A stretch of DNA of 64,000 nt from Capsicum annuum. Lineage: Eukaryota; Streptophyta; Magnoliopsida; Solanales; Solanaceae. The translations under genes and the position numbers were made by a program. The stretch is taken from NCBI RefSeq assembly GCF_002878395.1, contig NC_061120.1:94510116-94574115 (forward strand), written 5' to 3'. Of this stretch, positions 11,233-23,235 are shown piece after piece (position 1 is the first letter of the stretch; the number at the start of each line of letters is the position of its first letter). The notes under the pieces were generated by a model. That model saw nothing but the letters and a program-made list of their open reading frames with translations, had not been told where the DNA came from and searched no databases.

Positions 11233-12440
11233 TGTTGGGCGTATTTATACGTCTAAGCACCATAACTTACCCATGTTTTATCTAAGTTTTAAGGATAAAA
11301 TACAAAATTCTTGCACTTTTAGTCTATTTTTAGTTAAGTGAGCTGACCTATGTGATTAGCATGCTTTTCAGGTACTAATGAGGAAGATTGCAGCACTTTG
11401 GGGACCTGTGGACAGCAAAGGAAACTTCACATTAAAAGGAAAGCAACTTTTGGACTGAATTTGATGTATGGGAACTTTTTCTCGGGCAAACTCAATATTT
11501 TTAAATAGTTAAGGATGCAGTAGCAATTTATTAGAGAAGGATGTTATTAAAAGCCTTATGGCTGAATTTTTAGGGATTATTCACATTCTGTATTATTTTG
11601 AAAACAAGAGAAAGCGGCTTAGCTTGAGGATGGAGAGAGAGAGATGCTTTTCTCTCTTATTTTCGCTATTCATCTTTACCACCAAGATCATTCTAAGTTT
11701 TGGTATGATGAATATTTCTATTGTGATTTTCGTTTTATTCATGAGTAGCTAAGTTTATTTGTTAGGGTTATGAAAGCCGTGTAGTATACTCTCTATTACT
11801 ATGGGTTTTTGAATTTATGATGTGTTAATCTACTTATATCATTACTCTCTTCATTTTGATTGAATTCTTGTGGTTGCAAACATAGGGAATGCGCCATTAT
11901 AGCAATAACTTGTTCGATAGAAAAGTTACTATTTGGAAAATAGAGTGTGACAAGAAAATAGGGTTTCCAACCTCTATTTTACACGTTAATGCTTTAGCAG
12001 GATTAACTTCTTAGAGAGTTCATACGATTGGTTGTACACTTTGGATTCGAGAGAACTAAGGTGAATAAATCCTTGATGGTTGAGAAACACTTGGATTTAG
12101 AATTAGAATACATCTCTCTATAAGTGCATGCATGTATAAAATCCTTATTACTCATAGTTAATAGAGAAGTAGAAGCTACAAGGTGGATATAACCCTAATT
12201 TGTCATTCTCTGTGATCAAATATTATTACACATATCATCTCATTGTTACACTGATAATATTATTGTGCACCTAAACTGAAACCTCCTTACCTTGGAACCT
12301 TCGATCAACAATCTAATAATAATCGCAATACTTAGTGATCATAGTATTTCCTGTGGGATTCGACACCCAACCCAGTTGGGTTCTATATTTGACAGCAACC
12401 GCTTGCACTTTCTAACGAGAGTTGTAATTTGGGCGTATCA
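11233..12440 (+). repeat. Athila 3' LTR, complete, 1208 bp
   Basis: It begins TGTTGGGCGTATTTATACG after the PPT and ends GGGCGTATCA at 12440. From 11372 on it matches 1-1053. It has the 17 bases missing in the 5' LTR. Promoter and polyadenylation signals should lie here, but I cannot place them reliably. Confidence 0.92.
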
Positions 12441-12869
12441 ATGGTTCTTCACTGGATCGACGGTCCATCGATCCTGACCATCGTACTTGGCTAGAACTTG
12501 AACTTTATGGCTCGTCTGCGATGGTTTGGGCGATGGTCCATTGCTAGATCGACGATTCGTCGGTCCTAACCATCGCACTTGAATAGAAGTCGGGTTCACT
12601 GCCTTAGCCATGATGGTCCGTCGCTAGCTCGATGGTCCATCACCCTGACCATCGCTTCTGGGCCATTCTAATAGTTCTCTATAAAAAGTCCACAACTTTT
12701 TACTCCAATATCAGATTTGTAAAAAATTGGTATTATTGGAAAGCTAACCCACATGATAAAAAGTTTAAATTAGGGAAATTATGTCTTATTTAAACATTAA
12801 CCATTTAGGAAGTCATCATTAACTCGTCTAGATACTTGATTTGACTTAAAGAAAGTTTGGGGTATTACA
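12441..12869 (-). repeat. Truncated minus-strand gypsy LTR
   Basis: Read on the minus strand it starts TGTAATACCCCAAAC at 12869. Its last 200 plus-strand bases (GGAAAGCTAA...GATAAAAAGT...GGAAGTCATC) parallel 28265-28405, the end of the solo LTR. The outer part, 12445-12660, holds repeats of GATGGTCCATCG-type words that are nearly self-complementary. The Athila element is inserted into this LTR, so the rest is to the left of the window. Confidence 0.72.
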
Positions 12870-13830
12870 TAGCTGATTAAGGGATTGCAATTAGGTGTAT
12901 TTGACCCAGCTACCCATTCCTTAGGTAGAATGACTATCTTGAGATGCAATGAGTCTTATTTGGCACCTTGTAATGGGATTGACCACTTAACCTAGTTAGG
13001 GGTAGAATTTTTCTAAGAAAGAATAAGTTTAAGTCCAGTGCTTATAGTTTGGAAGGATCCATGATTACAGTATCAAGATGGGAATAGTTGGAATATTTAT
13101 TATTTTTACTTCTTCTTCTTGATAGCATCCACCAGGATTATGGGAGTTTGCATTTGATTATTTACTTTTACGTACATATTTGGGGCTTATGAGGTCCCAG
13201 CTATGTTAGAATAGTTGTGATCTCTTTAATATTATTATTTGGTTGTTTACTTTCATTTTTTGAGGCATTAATAGAGTTTTGCTAGTGTTTTCCTTGACTT
13301 AGCTTATTATCTTGCATTTTATTATCTTTATATTATGATTTGTCTTAGTTGGACCGATGATGCCTACTGAGTATCCATTGCTTTTGCACTCATACTACAC
13401 TCTTGTACCTTTTTCTGGTGTAGATGCAAGTACTAGATATATCATTGATGTTGTATTAGTGCGGTGGGAGTTCATAGATAGGATGATATCTTGGAGTTAG
13501 AGTTGACTTTCTCTACTTCTTCTATTTTTATTAGTATTTTTATTTTGAGATATTGTACATTCGACATTATTGGTACTCTCATTCTTTTGCTAGCAGCTCT
13601 TGTACCTATCTCACTTGGTCGTGAGATATTATTACTCTTTTCATTATTTCTCTTTCGTTATGTTATTATTCTTATATTTTATGGCTTGTAATCTATTTAG
13701 TTGGATGATTTTGACATTTATGCCATTTTCCACAAACTAGCCCATTATTTTTAGTTTTGGGATACGATTCAGCTTACCTACTAGTGGGGTAAAGTAGTTA
13801 TCATCATGACTCATGAAATTAGGTCATGAC
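12870..13830 (+). repeat. 3' part of a gypsy LTR
   Basis: 12870-13277 is a copy of 35334-35723 (same strand; shared words include GATTAAGGGATTG, GGTAGAAT and GGAAGGATCCA). It is followed by a decayed tRNA-Met PBS and gag, which makes it a 5' LTR. Its own left part is missing because the minus-strand LTR adjoins it at 12869. The frame at 13491-13691 is low-complexity and not a gene. Confidence 0.72.
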
Positions 13831-13833
13831 AAA

Positions 13834-13852
13834 TAGGTATCAAGCCTAGTTT
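13834..13852 (+). other. Decayed primer-binding site, tRNA-iMet type
   Basis: TAGGTATCAAGCCTAGTTT resembles the usual TGGTATCAGAGCC...GTTT with one substitution and a two-base loss. It lies at the expected spot between LTR and gag. Confidence 0.6.
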
Positions 13853-14039
13853 CACCGGTATTATTTGTACAACATCAAGTATCTAGTTGAGTCCCATGGA
13901 TCAAAATGATAATGTTCATTTCCTTACTTTGGGAGGCTATAGGACATTCTTAGGTTATATTCACTTCCTTCATTCATTTTGTGCTAAGAGTATATATTGG
14001 TTTCTAAGATTATTTTGATTTCACTCTATTGCAGATTGC

Positions 14040-15905
14040 TAGGACACAAGGTACTACCATGAGAAAAGAGGACTCTAATTTTGTTACTAGGGATCCTAAC
14101 ATAAGACATGTAAAACCTAAAGGTTAGGGGAAGGAAAGAGTTGTGGCCCTAGCTTGAGACTTAGAAAGGGAGCCTTCACTAGTCCTCTATCCCTGATCGT
14201 GCACCGTAGATTCATGCACCCAATCCAATGGTGGGCTAAGAGGCTTCCAGGATCCACTAGGGTTTATTTTTTTATCACTGCTCAGAGATGCTCTAGTTAA
14301 GCTATTGGGTTTAGTCGGTGGTGCACCATCTTATGGTGCTTAGTTATAGATCAGAGTTGTACCAAGGCAAGGGAGAAACTTATAGCTATAGCTGTATCTC
14401 TCAGAGTTGAGATTACTCTTACATCGATAGTTGCTCTATCGGTGTTTGTCCAGTTGGCTAAATCTATTTGTACATGAAGATGTTAGGTACATTCATACTA
14501 TTGACTCCGCATAGGTTTTCTATGGAACATGGAGAAGATGTGTATGAGTTATTGACTTCATGGGAGAATAGGCTCTATAAGTTTGGCCTAGTAAAGACTC
14601 ATGGGGTTGATTACACTTCTTTTCAATTGGATTTGGCAGCTCAACATTGGTGGAGAGTTTGTCTTGATTCCAAGCCATTTGGATCTCCCCCTTTGACATA
14701 GACTCAATTCTCTAAGGTTTTCTTTTAAAAGTATATGCCTCATATCCTTAGAGAGCTCTAAGAGATCAGTTATCGATATTGGAGCAGGGTACTATAATTT
14801 TTTTTGCAGTATGAGTCTAAATTTCATAAGTTGGCCAAGCATGCTACATCTATCTATCTCGGAGTTTGAGTCTTGATTTCATGAGTTGGCCAGGCATGCT
14901 ACATCTATCTTACCAATTAAGAATGAGAAAATTTAGCATTTTGTTTAGGTGTTGATACTTTGTCTTTGAATGGATACATAGAGTTTGCTTGCTACTAATA
15001 GGTTTTTATTGAGGTTTTTGATCATGATCAGATTATGAAAGAGATGTATCATAAGGCCCAAGGGGGCAGTGTTAAGAGGACACACTATCAGGGTAGTTTC
15101 AGTAGGACCTGAAATGGCTCACAGTTTATAGGAAGCAATTCTCAGGGATTGTACCCTCCACGCAGTCTTATCACCATCAGGGAAATTCTAGTATGCTCGT
15201 TTATGTCGCAATTTAGCTTACTGAATAGGCTCAGCCCATCTACAACGATCATCCTGACCAGAGTAGTGGTTAGTCTTTGAGTGATGCATATTCTGGGTTT
15301 TCTAACTGAGGTGGTTCATCTAGGTCAATTGTATCTTTTGGATATAAATCCACTCCGGGGAATATTATTAGTATAGGTCCTCAAGCCATTTCTCTAGAGA
15401 GTGTCCCAAGATGGGGTAGTTGTACCTACAACACAGAGTATTCTACAGATTAAGGTAGTATCGCCCCAAGATGGGGGCGGTATATAGGGTCATTGGGGTG
15501 GAACCTAGGCCTCTAGTAGAGTTCCTTTGGTAGGCAAAACAGGTGGTCATTTAGGCACCAAACCAGGTGGCAAGTGAGGTCATTTATATGTTATACATGG
15601 TGGATCAGAGGTAGAGTCTTTGGATGCCATTATTATTGGTACAATCGCAGTGTGCCATCAATTGTATTTTTCTTTATTTGATTCAAGATCTACTTATTCC
15701 TATGTTTCTACTTATTATGCACTACAATTAAAGTTGTCCTAGGATTCATTATTTATGCCATGATGTGTATCTACTCTTATGGGTGATTCTTTAGTAGTGG
15801 GTCGGGTTTATAGATCATGTGTTGTGATTGTTTGTGAGTTTGATAATTAGGATGCTCTTAATGTATTAGATATGTTGGATTTTGATGTGATTTTCGCATA
15901 GACTA
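14040..15905 (+). pseudogene. Gypsy gag and protease remnant
   Basis: Gag core is at 14468-14701 (FSMEHGEDVYELLTSWENRL, then VKTHGVDYTSFQLDLAAQHWW and a stop at 14699), continuing in other frames to about 14940. A duplicated 43-base stretch (GAGTCT...GAGTTGGCCA...) lies at 14810-14900. The protease part starts near 15600; its active site reads DSRSTYSYVS at 15680, where DSG is expected, so the catalytic Asp survives but Gly is Arg. The copy stops at 15905 where a minus-strand LTR begins; RT and integrase are absent. Confidence 0.75.
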
Positions 15906-15919
15906 GTTATCTCCCTTAA

Positions 15920-16513
15920 TGTTTCCCAAAGTATACCATCAAGAAAGTACAATGTGTTCACCACAAATATATAATCTAGCAAAGGTCGGGGTTGAATCCA
16001 CATGGAATAGGCTGAATAACTATCACGAACGCGCTGAAGTAGTCGAAAAAATGTAGGAAAGTAAATGGGAGGATTTTGTGAGAATAATATCAATAGTAAC
16101 AAATCTTAATTGCTTTTGGAAAAAATCAATATAAGATGAATAATAGGATTGTGTCCCCTTGACTTCTTCACTCCATAGACTTATCGTGCTCTATCAAACT
16201 ATCCTAATGCCTTGAAAACAGAATCTGATAAGATATGTATCACTATCATAAACTGAACCAGGGCCAGGCCATGACGGGTATCTCTAGTCCAACAAGCATC
16301 GAAGAGCACCTACTGCACCTAACCAAATAAAACACAATACCCCTAACAGAGGATTAATTTAGAACATATAATAAGATATTATAAGATAAGCTCAAGAATT
16401 TTAGTCATGTCTTAACCGATAACCGAAAATATGATCAAAAACAACCAACCAAAATCACCACATAAGTCTACAGTAATCCATAAAGCCTTCTAACAAAAAC
16501 GAAATCAATAAAG
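15920..16513 (-). repeat. Minus-strand LTR-like fragment
   Basis: No gene is visible. On the minus strand the end has a TCCATGTGGATTCAACCCCGACC-like block (15984-16007 in plus), a typical feature near the 3' end of Athila/Tat LTRs, and ends ...GGGAAACA at 15920. The other end is not defined. I infer a truncated LTR of a second Athila/Tat-like element. Confidence 0.45.
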
Positions 16514-16588
16514 TGTTGGGACATGCTAACAGCGCTAAGCACACACGCAAGTGTACGTGGCCTCCCAAGTAATATAATGGCCTTTAAG
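16514..16588 (-). repeat. Minus-strand LTR, short part left of CACTA
   Basis: In minus orientation it reads ...ACACTTGCGTGTGTGC...GTTAGCATGTCCCAACA, the kind of 3' end I know from Athila/Tat LTRs. The remaining part of the same LTR appears on the other side of the CACTA element, from 28498. Together they make about 1.73 kb. Confidence 0.6.
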
Positions 16589-16779
16589 AACTACTAGAAA
16601 ACTATAAATTACATAGGGATTGTACCTAGGGAATAATATCGCAGGAAATACATGCGGATTTACCTACGAAAATATTAAATTCCTTAACATTAAAATATAT
16701 TACCTGCGAACTATATATGTGCAACAAATTCCGCAGGTAAATTTGGAGTCATATTTGGCAAGTTTTGTACTTGCTACAT

Positions 16780-16835
16780 TACTTAGGGAAATGTATCGGC
16801 AGATATTTTATATCTAGGTAAATCCGCAGGTATAT

Positions 16836-16877
<42 letters not shown>

Positions 16878-17344
16878 TCCATAAAAAAAATTCCAGGTAA
16901 TTTATCTTACGAATTTAGGTAGAGATATTTTGGTGCAAATTTATGTAATGAATTTTATTACCTGGGAAATTATTTGGAGATTTTATGCTGAAAATTTTCC
17001 TGGGAATTTACCTGCGAAATTATTACTTGTGACATTACTTGGAGAAATGTATTGGAGGGTATTTTATATCTAGGTAAATCCGAAAGTATAGGACAAATAT
17101 ATAAATTATTTAAATTCATAGAAAAATTCCCATGTAATTTATTCTACGGATTTACGTAGAGATATTTTGGTGAAAATTTATGTAATGGATTTTATTATCT
17201 GGGGAATAATTTGGGGATTTTTTGCTGCGAATGTTGCTGGAGATTTATTCTAGGGGATTTACCTATGAAATTATTACTTGCGACATTACCTGGGAAAATA
17301 TATCGGCATGTATTTTATCTGTAGGTAAATCCGCAGGTATATGG

Positions 17345-17398
<54 letters not shown>

Positions 17399-17570
17399 TT
17401 TAAATCCATAGGAACATTCCTAGGTAATTTATCCTACGAATTACGCAGAGATATGTTGGTGAAAATTTATGGAATGAATTTTATTACCTAGGAATTATTT
17501 GGGGATTTTGTTCTACAAATTTTGTTGGGAACTTTATTCTTGGAGATTTATCTGTGAAATTATTACTTGA
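16780..17570. repeat. CACTA left subterminal repeats, three ~255 bp units
   Basis: Units begin at 16787, 17044 and 17295 with AAATGTATYGG...GGTAAATCCG. Each continues with an (AT)-rich tract (16838-16873 and 17345-17397 are pure TA), AAATCCATA, GATATTTTGGTG and ATTATTACTTG. The repeated AGGTAAATCCGCAGGTA word is probably the binding site of the element's own DNA-binding protein, as in other CACTA elements (inference). Confidence 0.75.
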
Positions 17571-17719
17571 AAAATTATTGGGAGATTGTGTTGCTATAAA
17601 TTTAGCTGAAATTACTTGTTGGGGATTTACCTATAAAATTATTACTTGGAAAATTATTGGGGGATTGTATTGCTACAAATTTAGTTGAAACTATTTCTTG
17701 GGGATTTACATAGGATTTT

Positions 17720-18430
17720 TGTGACTTGAAAATTTTAAATAGGAAAAGGATAAACTTGAAGAATGAAAAACATAAAATAAAAAAAAATTAAACATTAAAT
17801 CGGTGGACACGTATAATCATGCAAAATATGCTCAAGAAATTAAAATTAGTTTGTTGACATAGATGCTATCACAGATGTATTCGAGCCGAATTAGCTTGGC
17901 TCATTATGTTATCACCAAAAAATTAAAGAGGTGAAATTTTGTTGGCCTAAGATAGGGCGAAGAACAACTCAGGGCTCAAATAGAGCGTGTTTTTCTATTT
18001 GTTAACTTAAATATAATTGTACGGCATCATACTAGGCATGAAAATATAATATATCAATATAATGTACATTTCGGAGTCGTTTGATGTGAGATATAAGGTA
18101 TAATAATCATGAAATAAAATTAAAAAATAATTTATTTTATATTGAGTTAAAAATATTAGGTAGTTTCAGAATTATATGTATGATGAGATTAGGGGTGGAC
18201 ATTTTGTTTGTTCGATTTTCTTGTTTAATATCGGTTCATTTTTTTTGATTATAGATTGCCGAAAATGACAACCATAATCAAGACAAAATAAATTTGATTT
18301 GATTCCATTTCTATAAATTCGGTTGAGTTATTTCAAATTTTTATTTTGATTTTAAAGATTAAAGTAGTGAGTCTTTATTCGTCATGACCGGGCATTTAAA
18401 ATTTGTGAATTTTTTTGAGGAAAAATTAAT
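17720..18430. other. CACTA interior, no gene seen
   Basis: AT-rich sequence without recognisable coding content. The block 17870-17920 (AGATGTATTCGAG...TTGGCTCATTATG) has a diverged relative at 21697-21745. Confidence 0.45.
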
Positions 18431-19209
18431 TTTTTCAAACCTATTTTTTATTTTCAAATATAAATAACTCAACATGGATGAAATGAAATGAAATAACGGA
18501 AAAACATTATCTATACTAAATATATAAAATAAAAAATATATATATATAAAAATAAATTTATATATAGAATAATATATATATATTATTGTTATCGTTGATT
18601 TTAAAGTAATATATTATGTGTCGTATTTTTGGTTACACAATTTATTCAGAACTAATCTGATAATAATTATATTATTTATTTTACTATTATTATTATTGTA
18701 TTAATTCGCAACCTTAGTCAATTTAATTTTTTAATTTATTTATTTTCTAGTTTGATTTTGCCAATTTGTAATAATTTTAACCTAGTTTTATCCAATTTAT
18801 TACAATCCTAGCCCAAATTGTGCCCAATTGAACTCAATTTCAAATTTCATTCATTTTTTAACCAAATTCTTAATCTTTAGATCTCAACCGTTGATCAACA
18901 TTTATTTATTATTATTATATTTATTTTTAATATTAATTTTATATAGTTACTATATTTATTAAATATCAACCTAATTCAATTCAATTTGACTAATTTATTT
19001 AAATTCTAGCCATTTTATACTTAATTTGTGTCAATTGAGTTTAATTTGACTGAATCAAAATCCTCAATTCAATTTTTTTAACCCAATATATACTCCCAAT
19101 TTGACTCATCTGCTCAATTATAATCTCAATCATTCATCATATTTGATTAACGGCCAATATTAAATTAATTTTCACTAATATTTTCTTGAAATTGGATAGC
19201 TTTAGACTA

Positions 19210-19326
19210 TTTTTCTTGAACGAGAGTCTATTGTAAACAACCTATCTACCTTAGCAGTAAGGTCTGCGTAAATTGTACCATCTTCGGACCCCAATTCGTG
19301 GAAATAAATCGGGTTAGTTATGTTGA
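19210..19326 (+). mobile_element. TS-type SINE remnant, copy 1
   Basis: The block CTTGAACGAGAGTCTATTG...CTACCTTAGCAGTAAGGTCTGCGTAAATTGTACC...GACCCCAATTCGTGG...GGGTTAG...TGTTG follows the 3' body of the Solanaceae TS SINE (AGGTCTGCGTAC, ACCCTCC, AGACCCCACTTGTGGG, TGTTG tail). The 5' tRNA-derived part is missing. Confidence 0.7.
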
Positions 19327-19575
19327 CACCCAATTTTGACCTTCCGATACCCCCCATAGACAGCTATTTTAGCAAAATTATTAATTTTAAGTGTTGATAT
19401 TTTCCACGCATTACTTTGATATCAAATAAAAATTAACGTGTCGCATTCATGATTTGAAAATATACGATTTATTTGATATTATTATTTGTTACATTATATA
19501 ATATTTTACATAATTTGCTAATATTTATTAAATCATTTCAACATTTATACATGCCCATAATTTACAAACATTGTC

Positions 19576-19628
<53 letters not shown>

Positions 19629-19992
19629 TTTTCTTTTATTATTATTATTGTTATGTCTTTCTACATTTATTAAATTGCAACCTAAGTCAATTCAATTTGC
19701 CTAGCTTATGTAATGTCAAGCCTAATTCTTGTTCAATTAATATCAATTTTAGTCAGAATTGATATTTTTATATCAAATAAATATTAACCTGTCGCATTCA
19801 TGATTTGAAAATATATGATTTATTTTTATATTATAATTTTTTACATTATATAATATTTTATATAATTTTACTAATATTTATTAAATTTAATTTAATTAAA
19901 CCTATTTTTCATTTTCAAATATAAATAACTCAACATGGATGAAATGAAATGAAATAATGGGAAAACATTATTTATACTAAATATATAAAATT

Positions 19993-20030
<38 letters not shown>

Positions 20031-20689
20031 TAAACTAAAATTTATATATATAATAAAATATATATATTATGATCGTTGATTTTAAAGTAATATATTATGT
20101 GTCGTATTTTTAAGCTACACAATTTATTCATAACTAATCTGATAATAATTATATTATTTATTTTACTATTATTATTATTGTATTAATTTTCAACCTTAAT
20201 CAATTTAATTTTTCAATTTATTTATTTTCTAGTTTGATTTTGGCAATTTGTAATAATTTTAACCTAGTTTTATCCAATTTATTACAATTCTAACCCAAAT
20301 TGTGTCCAATAGAACTCAGTTTCAAATTTCAATCATTTTTAACCAAATTCTTAATCTTTAGATCTCAACAGTTGATCAACATTTATTATTATTATTATTA
20401 TATTTATTTTTAATACTAATTTTATATAGTTACTATATTTATTAAATATCAACCTAATTCAATTCAATTTTCCTAATTTATTTAAATTCTAGCCATTTAT
20501 ACTCAATTTGTGTCAATTGAGTTTAATTTGACTCAATCGAAATCCTTAATTCATTTTTTAACCCAATAACTAATCCTAATTTGACTCATCTGCTCAATTA
20601 TAATCTCAATCATTCATCATGTTTGATCAACGACCAATATTAAATCAATTTTCACTAATATTTTTCTTAAAATTGGATAGCTTCAGACT

Positions 20690-20809
20690 ATGTTTCTTGA
20701 ACTGAGGGTCTATTATAAACAACATATCTACCTTAGCAGTAAGGTTTGCGTATACTGTACCCTCCACGGACCCTAATTTGTGGGAATAAATTGGGTTAGC
20801 TGTGTTGAC
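20690..20809 (+). mobile_element. TS-type SINE remnant, copy 2
   Basis: This is the counterpart of the first SINE in the second duplication unit and is closer to the family consensus (TTGAACTGAGGGTCTATT, GGTTTGCGTATACTGTACCCTCC). The SINE predates the tandem duplication, because the flanks are duplicated too. Confidence 0.72.
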
Positions 20810-21391
20810 ACCTAATTTTGACCTTTCGATACCCCTCTTAGGCTGTTATTTTAGCAAAATTATTAATTTTAAATATTGATATTTTCTACGCATTATTTTC
20901 ATATCAAATAAATATTAAAGTGTCACATTCATGATTTGAAAATATATGATTTTTTTTATATTATTATTTTTTACATTATATAATATTTTACATAATTTTA
21001 CCCAGATTTATTAAATCATTTCCAAAATTATACATGCCCATAATTTACAAACATTTTCTATAATTATATTATTATTATTATTATTATTATTAGTATATTA
21101 TTATTATTATTATTACTTCTTTTCTACATTTATTAAATAGCAGCCTGAGTCATTTCAATTTGCCAAGCTTATGTAATGTCTAGGCTAATTCTTATTCAAT
21201 TAATATCAATTTTAGTCAGAAATGATATTCTTATGTCAAATAAATATTAACGTGTCGCATTCATGATTTGAAAATATATGATTTATTTTTATATTATTAT
21301 TTTTTATATTATACAATATTTTACATATTTTTACTAATATTTATTAAATCATTTCCGCAATCATACATGCCAGTAATTTACAAATATTGTC

Positions 21392-21442
21392 TATTATTAT
21401 TATTATTGTTATTATTAATAATATTATTATTATTATTATTAT

Positions 21443-21483
<41 letters not shown>

Positions 21484-21494
21484 GAATAATAATA
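21392..21494. repeat. (ATT)n/(AAT)n inverted microsatellite
   Basis: ATT repeats (21392-21443, broken by TTAATAAT near 21415) switch at about 21444 to AAT repeats through 21492. The two arms are complementary and could form a long hairpin or cruciform of about 45 bp per arm. Confidence 0.85.
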
Positions 21495-21499
21495 TGTAT

Positions 21500-22610
21500 T
21501 TCCTACATTTATAAAATAGCAAACTAAGTCAATTCAAATTACCCAGCTTATGTAATGTCTAGCCTAATTCTTATTGAATTAAATCAATTTTAGTCAGAAT
21601 TGATATTAATTCAAGCTGAATAAATCTTTGCTTGACTCAATTTTAAAAATACTTGTAAAGCTCACACGAGCTGACCAAGAATCTGAATATGATATCAAAG
21701 ATGTATTTGAGTTGATCATTAATCTTAGGTTGACTCATTATTAAGATCGAGAAATTAATGGTCATCAGTGATGGATAAGTAATTCAATATTAACTAACAC
21801 CGTGATTTTATTATATTACCCCCTAATTAATTATTATAAGTGATTTACTTATAAAAAATTAATAATATCTGTTAATAAAATAAAATAGACATTTATAACG
21901 TGCCTGTTTCTGCTTCTATTGACACTTAATTTTGGCCTACCGATGCTCTTTTTCGCTGCTTTTTTATTAAAATTATTTAATTTCAAATATTAATATTTTT
22001 ACACATTATTCTCATATTATATAAATAATGACGTGTCGCATTAATGATTTAAATATTTACAAATTATTTTTATTATCATTTTTTACAATTTATTAATTCA
22101 AATATCATATTTTACATAATTTTCTTACATAAATCATCTTTCGTAAATATGCACACTCACAATTTACAAATACATTGTCTAGTTTTCATTATTATTATAA
22201 TTATGATTATTATTTTTAAATCTTGTAACTAATTTATTTTAAGTTATTAACGACAATTTTGTAAAATATTTTTTTAATATAATCTTAATTCTAAATGTGT
22301 TGTATATTTTTAATAATAACACCTAATTATATTTATTTAATAAAAGCCTAACTTAAAATAATTTTTCTAATTTATTTAAATTTTAGCCATCTTATACTCA
22401 ATTAATGTCAATTTTAACCAAATTAACAATAATTTCATTTTCTAACCCTTTTTTAAATAATTTTAATCTCAACCATTGATAAAAAATGATCCAACGACTG
22501 AGATCCGCTCATCCTTACTTTCCTTTTATACATCAAGGAAACCCTAATATCTCATTGTCATAAAAAATAGCTGCATCTCTCTACTCTTTCTCTATCTTCT
22601 CTCCCTTTTC
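21500..22610. other. AT-rich stretch, LTR-like, no gene
   Basis: It contains another TTGACACTTAATTTTGGCC block (21919) and GTCGCATTAATGATTT (22035), diverged copies of the tandem unit. Around 22490-22560, CCAACGACTGAGATCCGCTC and AAACCCTAATATC resemble the mid-LTR words of Tat-type elements. No ORF is supported. Confidence 0.45.
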
Positions 22611-22614
22611 TCTC

Positions 22615-22787
22615 TAGGCATAGCCATCGGCTGATACAATTACCAGCCAGCCGGAAACCTCGGTACCACCAGTGTCGCTTCATCATAAACTATAATTAGA
22701 GGATTCATAAGATGGAGATTAGTAAAAAAATATGGTATTGAATTCAGGACTCATTGCCTTCAGCTTTCTCTCTAATTACTTTTCAAG
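22615..22787 (+). other. Probable captured 5' flank of the COX7a-like copy
   Basis: This stretch is more GC-rich than its surroundings (GCCAGCCGGAAACCTCGG at 22647) and follows a pyrimidine tract ending TCTCTCTAGG at 22618. It may be the gene's 5' UTR, perhaps with splice acceptors at TCTAG (22617) and TTGAATTCAG (22748). I cannot verify this without the parent gene. Confidence 0.35.
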
Positions 22788-22994
22788 ATGTCAGAAGAAG
22801 TACCCTTCTATCCCAGATAAAAGATTGTTGAGGAGCAAAAGTTTTACCAAAGCATTCATAAGCACACATACTTAAAAGGTCATTATGAAAAGATTACCTT
22901 AGTGGCCATTCCAGCTGCTTTGGCAGCTTCTGCCCTGTTTATTATTGGGAGAGGGATCTATAATATGTCTCATGGCATAGAAAAGAAAGAATAG
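22788..22994 (+). pseudogene. COX7a-like cytochrome c oxidase subunit, broken copy
   Basis: From the ATG at 22788 to the TAG at 22992 there are 68 codons, the length I recall for the plant subunit 7a of mitochondrial complex IV. The frame reads MSEEVPFYPR, a TAA at 22818-22820, then KIVEEQKFYQSIHKHTYLKG, one membrane span (ITLVAIPAALAASALFIIGRGIY, residues about 44-66... by eye) and the family end NMSHGIEKKE. In the family the stop position is usually Glu (PREK), so one base change would explain it. The protein would be a small inner-membrane subunit of the oxidase. No intron interrupts the frame. It lies inside the CACTA element, so I infer capture of a host gene copy; a processed pseudogene that predates the CACTA is the alternative. 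Confidence 0.8.
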
Positions 22995-23235
22995 TGACGG
23001 CTTCTGCTCAACCAGTGTTCCTATGGTGGAAAGGAGATAATTTCACCTTTTTATTCATTTGTGTATTTTTAATTATCGGTAGCTAATACTAGTCACTTGA
23101 ACTCAAACAATAGAGTATGTCGATGTATGACATATGCTATTAGTACTCAGCAGCATAACACATTTGCTTATCTGTTTGCGCTTCTGCATATTTGTATTGA
23201 ACAGTGTTTGTGTGAAAATTAGCATGTCAGTTACT

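Larger units (their letters stand above)
1..12440 (+). mobile_element. Athila-type Ty3/gypsy retrotransposon, near full length
   Basis: The two ends of this interval are direct copies: base 1 aligns with 11372 and the match runs to the end of both LTRs (1053 and 12440). Between them, in order, are a tRNA-Asp-type PBS, gag, aspartic protease, RT, RNase H, integrase, a GC-rich minisatellite, a second coding region typical of Athila/Tat relatives, and a PPT. About 139 bases of the 5' LTR lie left of the window. Over the first 150 aligned LTR bases I count five differences, so the insertion is not recent. All ORFs are broken by stops and frameshifts. It lies inside a minus-strand LTR whose remnant follows at 12441. 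The five bases after the element are ATGGT; the partner target duplication is outside the window. Confidence 0.9.
18430..21350. repeat. 1.46 kb tandem duplication, AT-rich
   Basis: The unit starts ACCTATTTTT...TTTTCAAATATAAATAACTC at 18438 and again at 19899, and both copies run through the same landmarks: a TA-rich patch, TTTACTATTATTATTATTG, a SINE tail, TGTTGACACC (19321, 20803), GTCGCATTCATGATTTG (19440, 20925) and an ATT microsatellite (19576, 21066). A third partial copy starts about 21240. TGTTGACACC...TTTTGACC looks like the start of a Tat-type LTR, so the unit may be built from LTR pieces (inference). ORFs here, such as 19473-19673, are microsatellite translations. Confidence 0.8.

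Noticed and set aside
17222..17491. 89-codon frame with a Tyr-Ile run
   Set aside because: The run is a (TA)n repeat within CACTA subterminal repeats.
19473..19762. Open frames rich in Leu, Ile or Phe
   Set aside because: They are translations of an ATT/TTA microsatellite in two frames.
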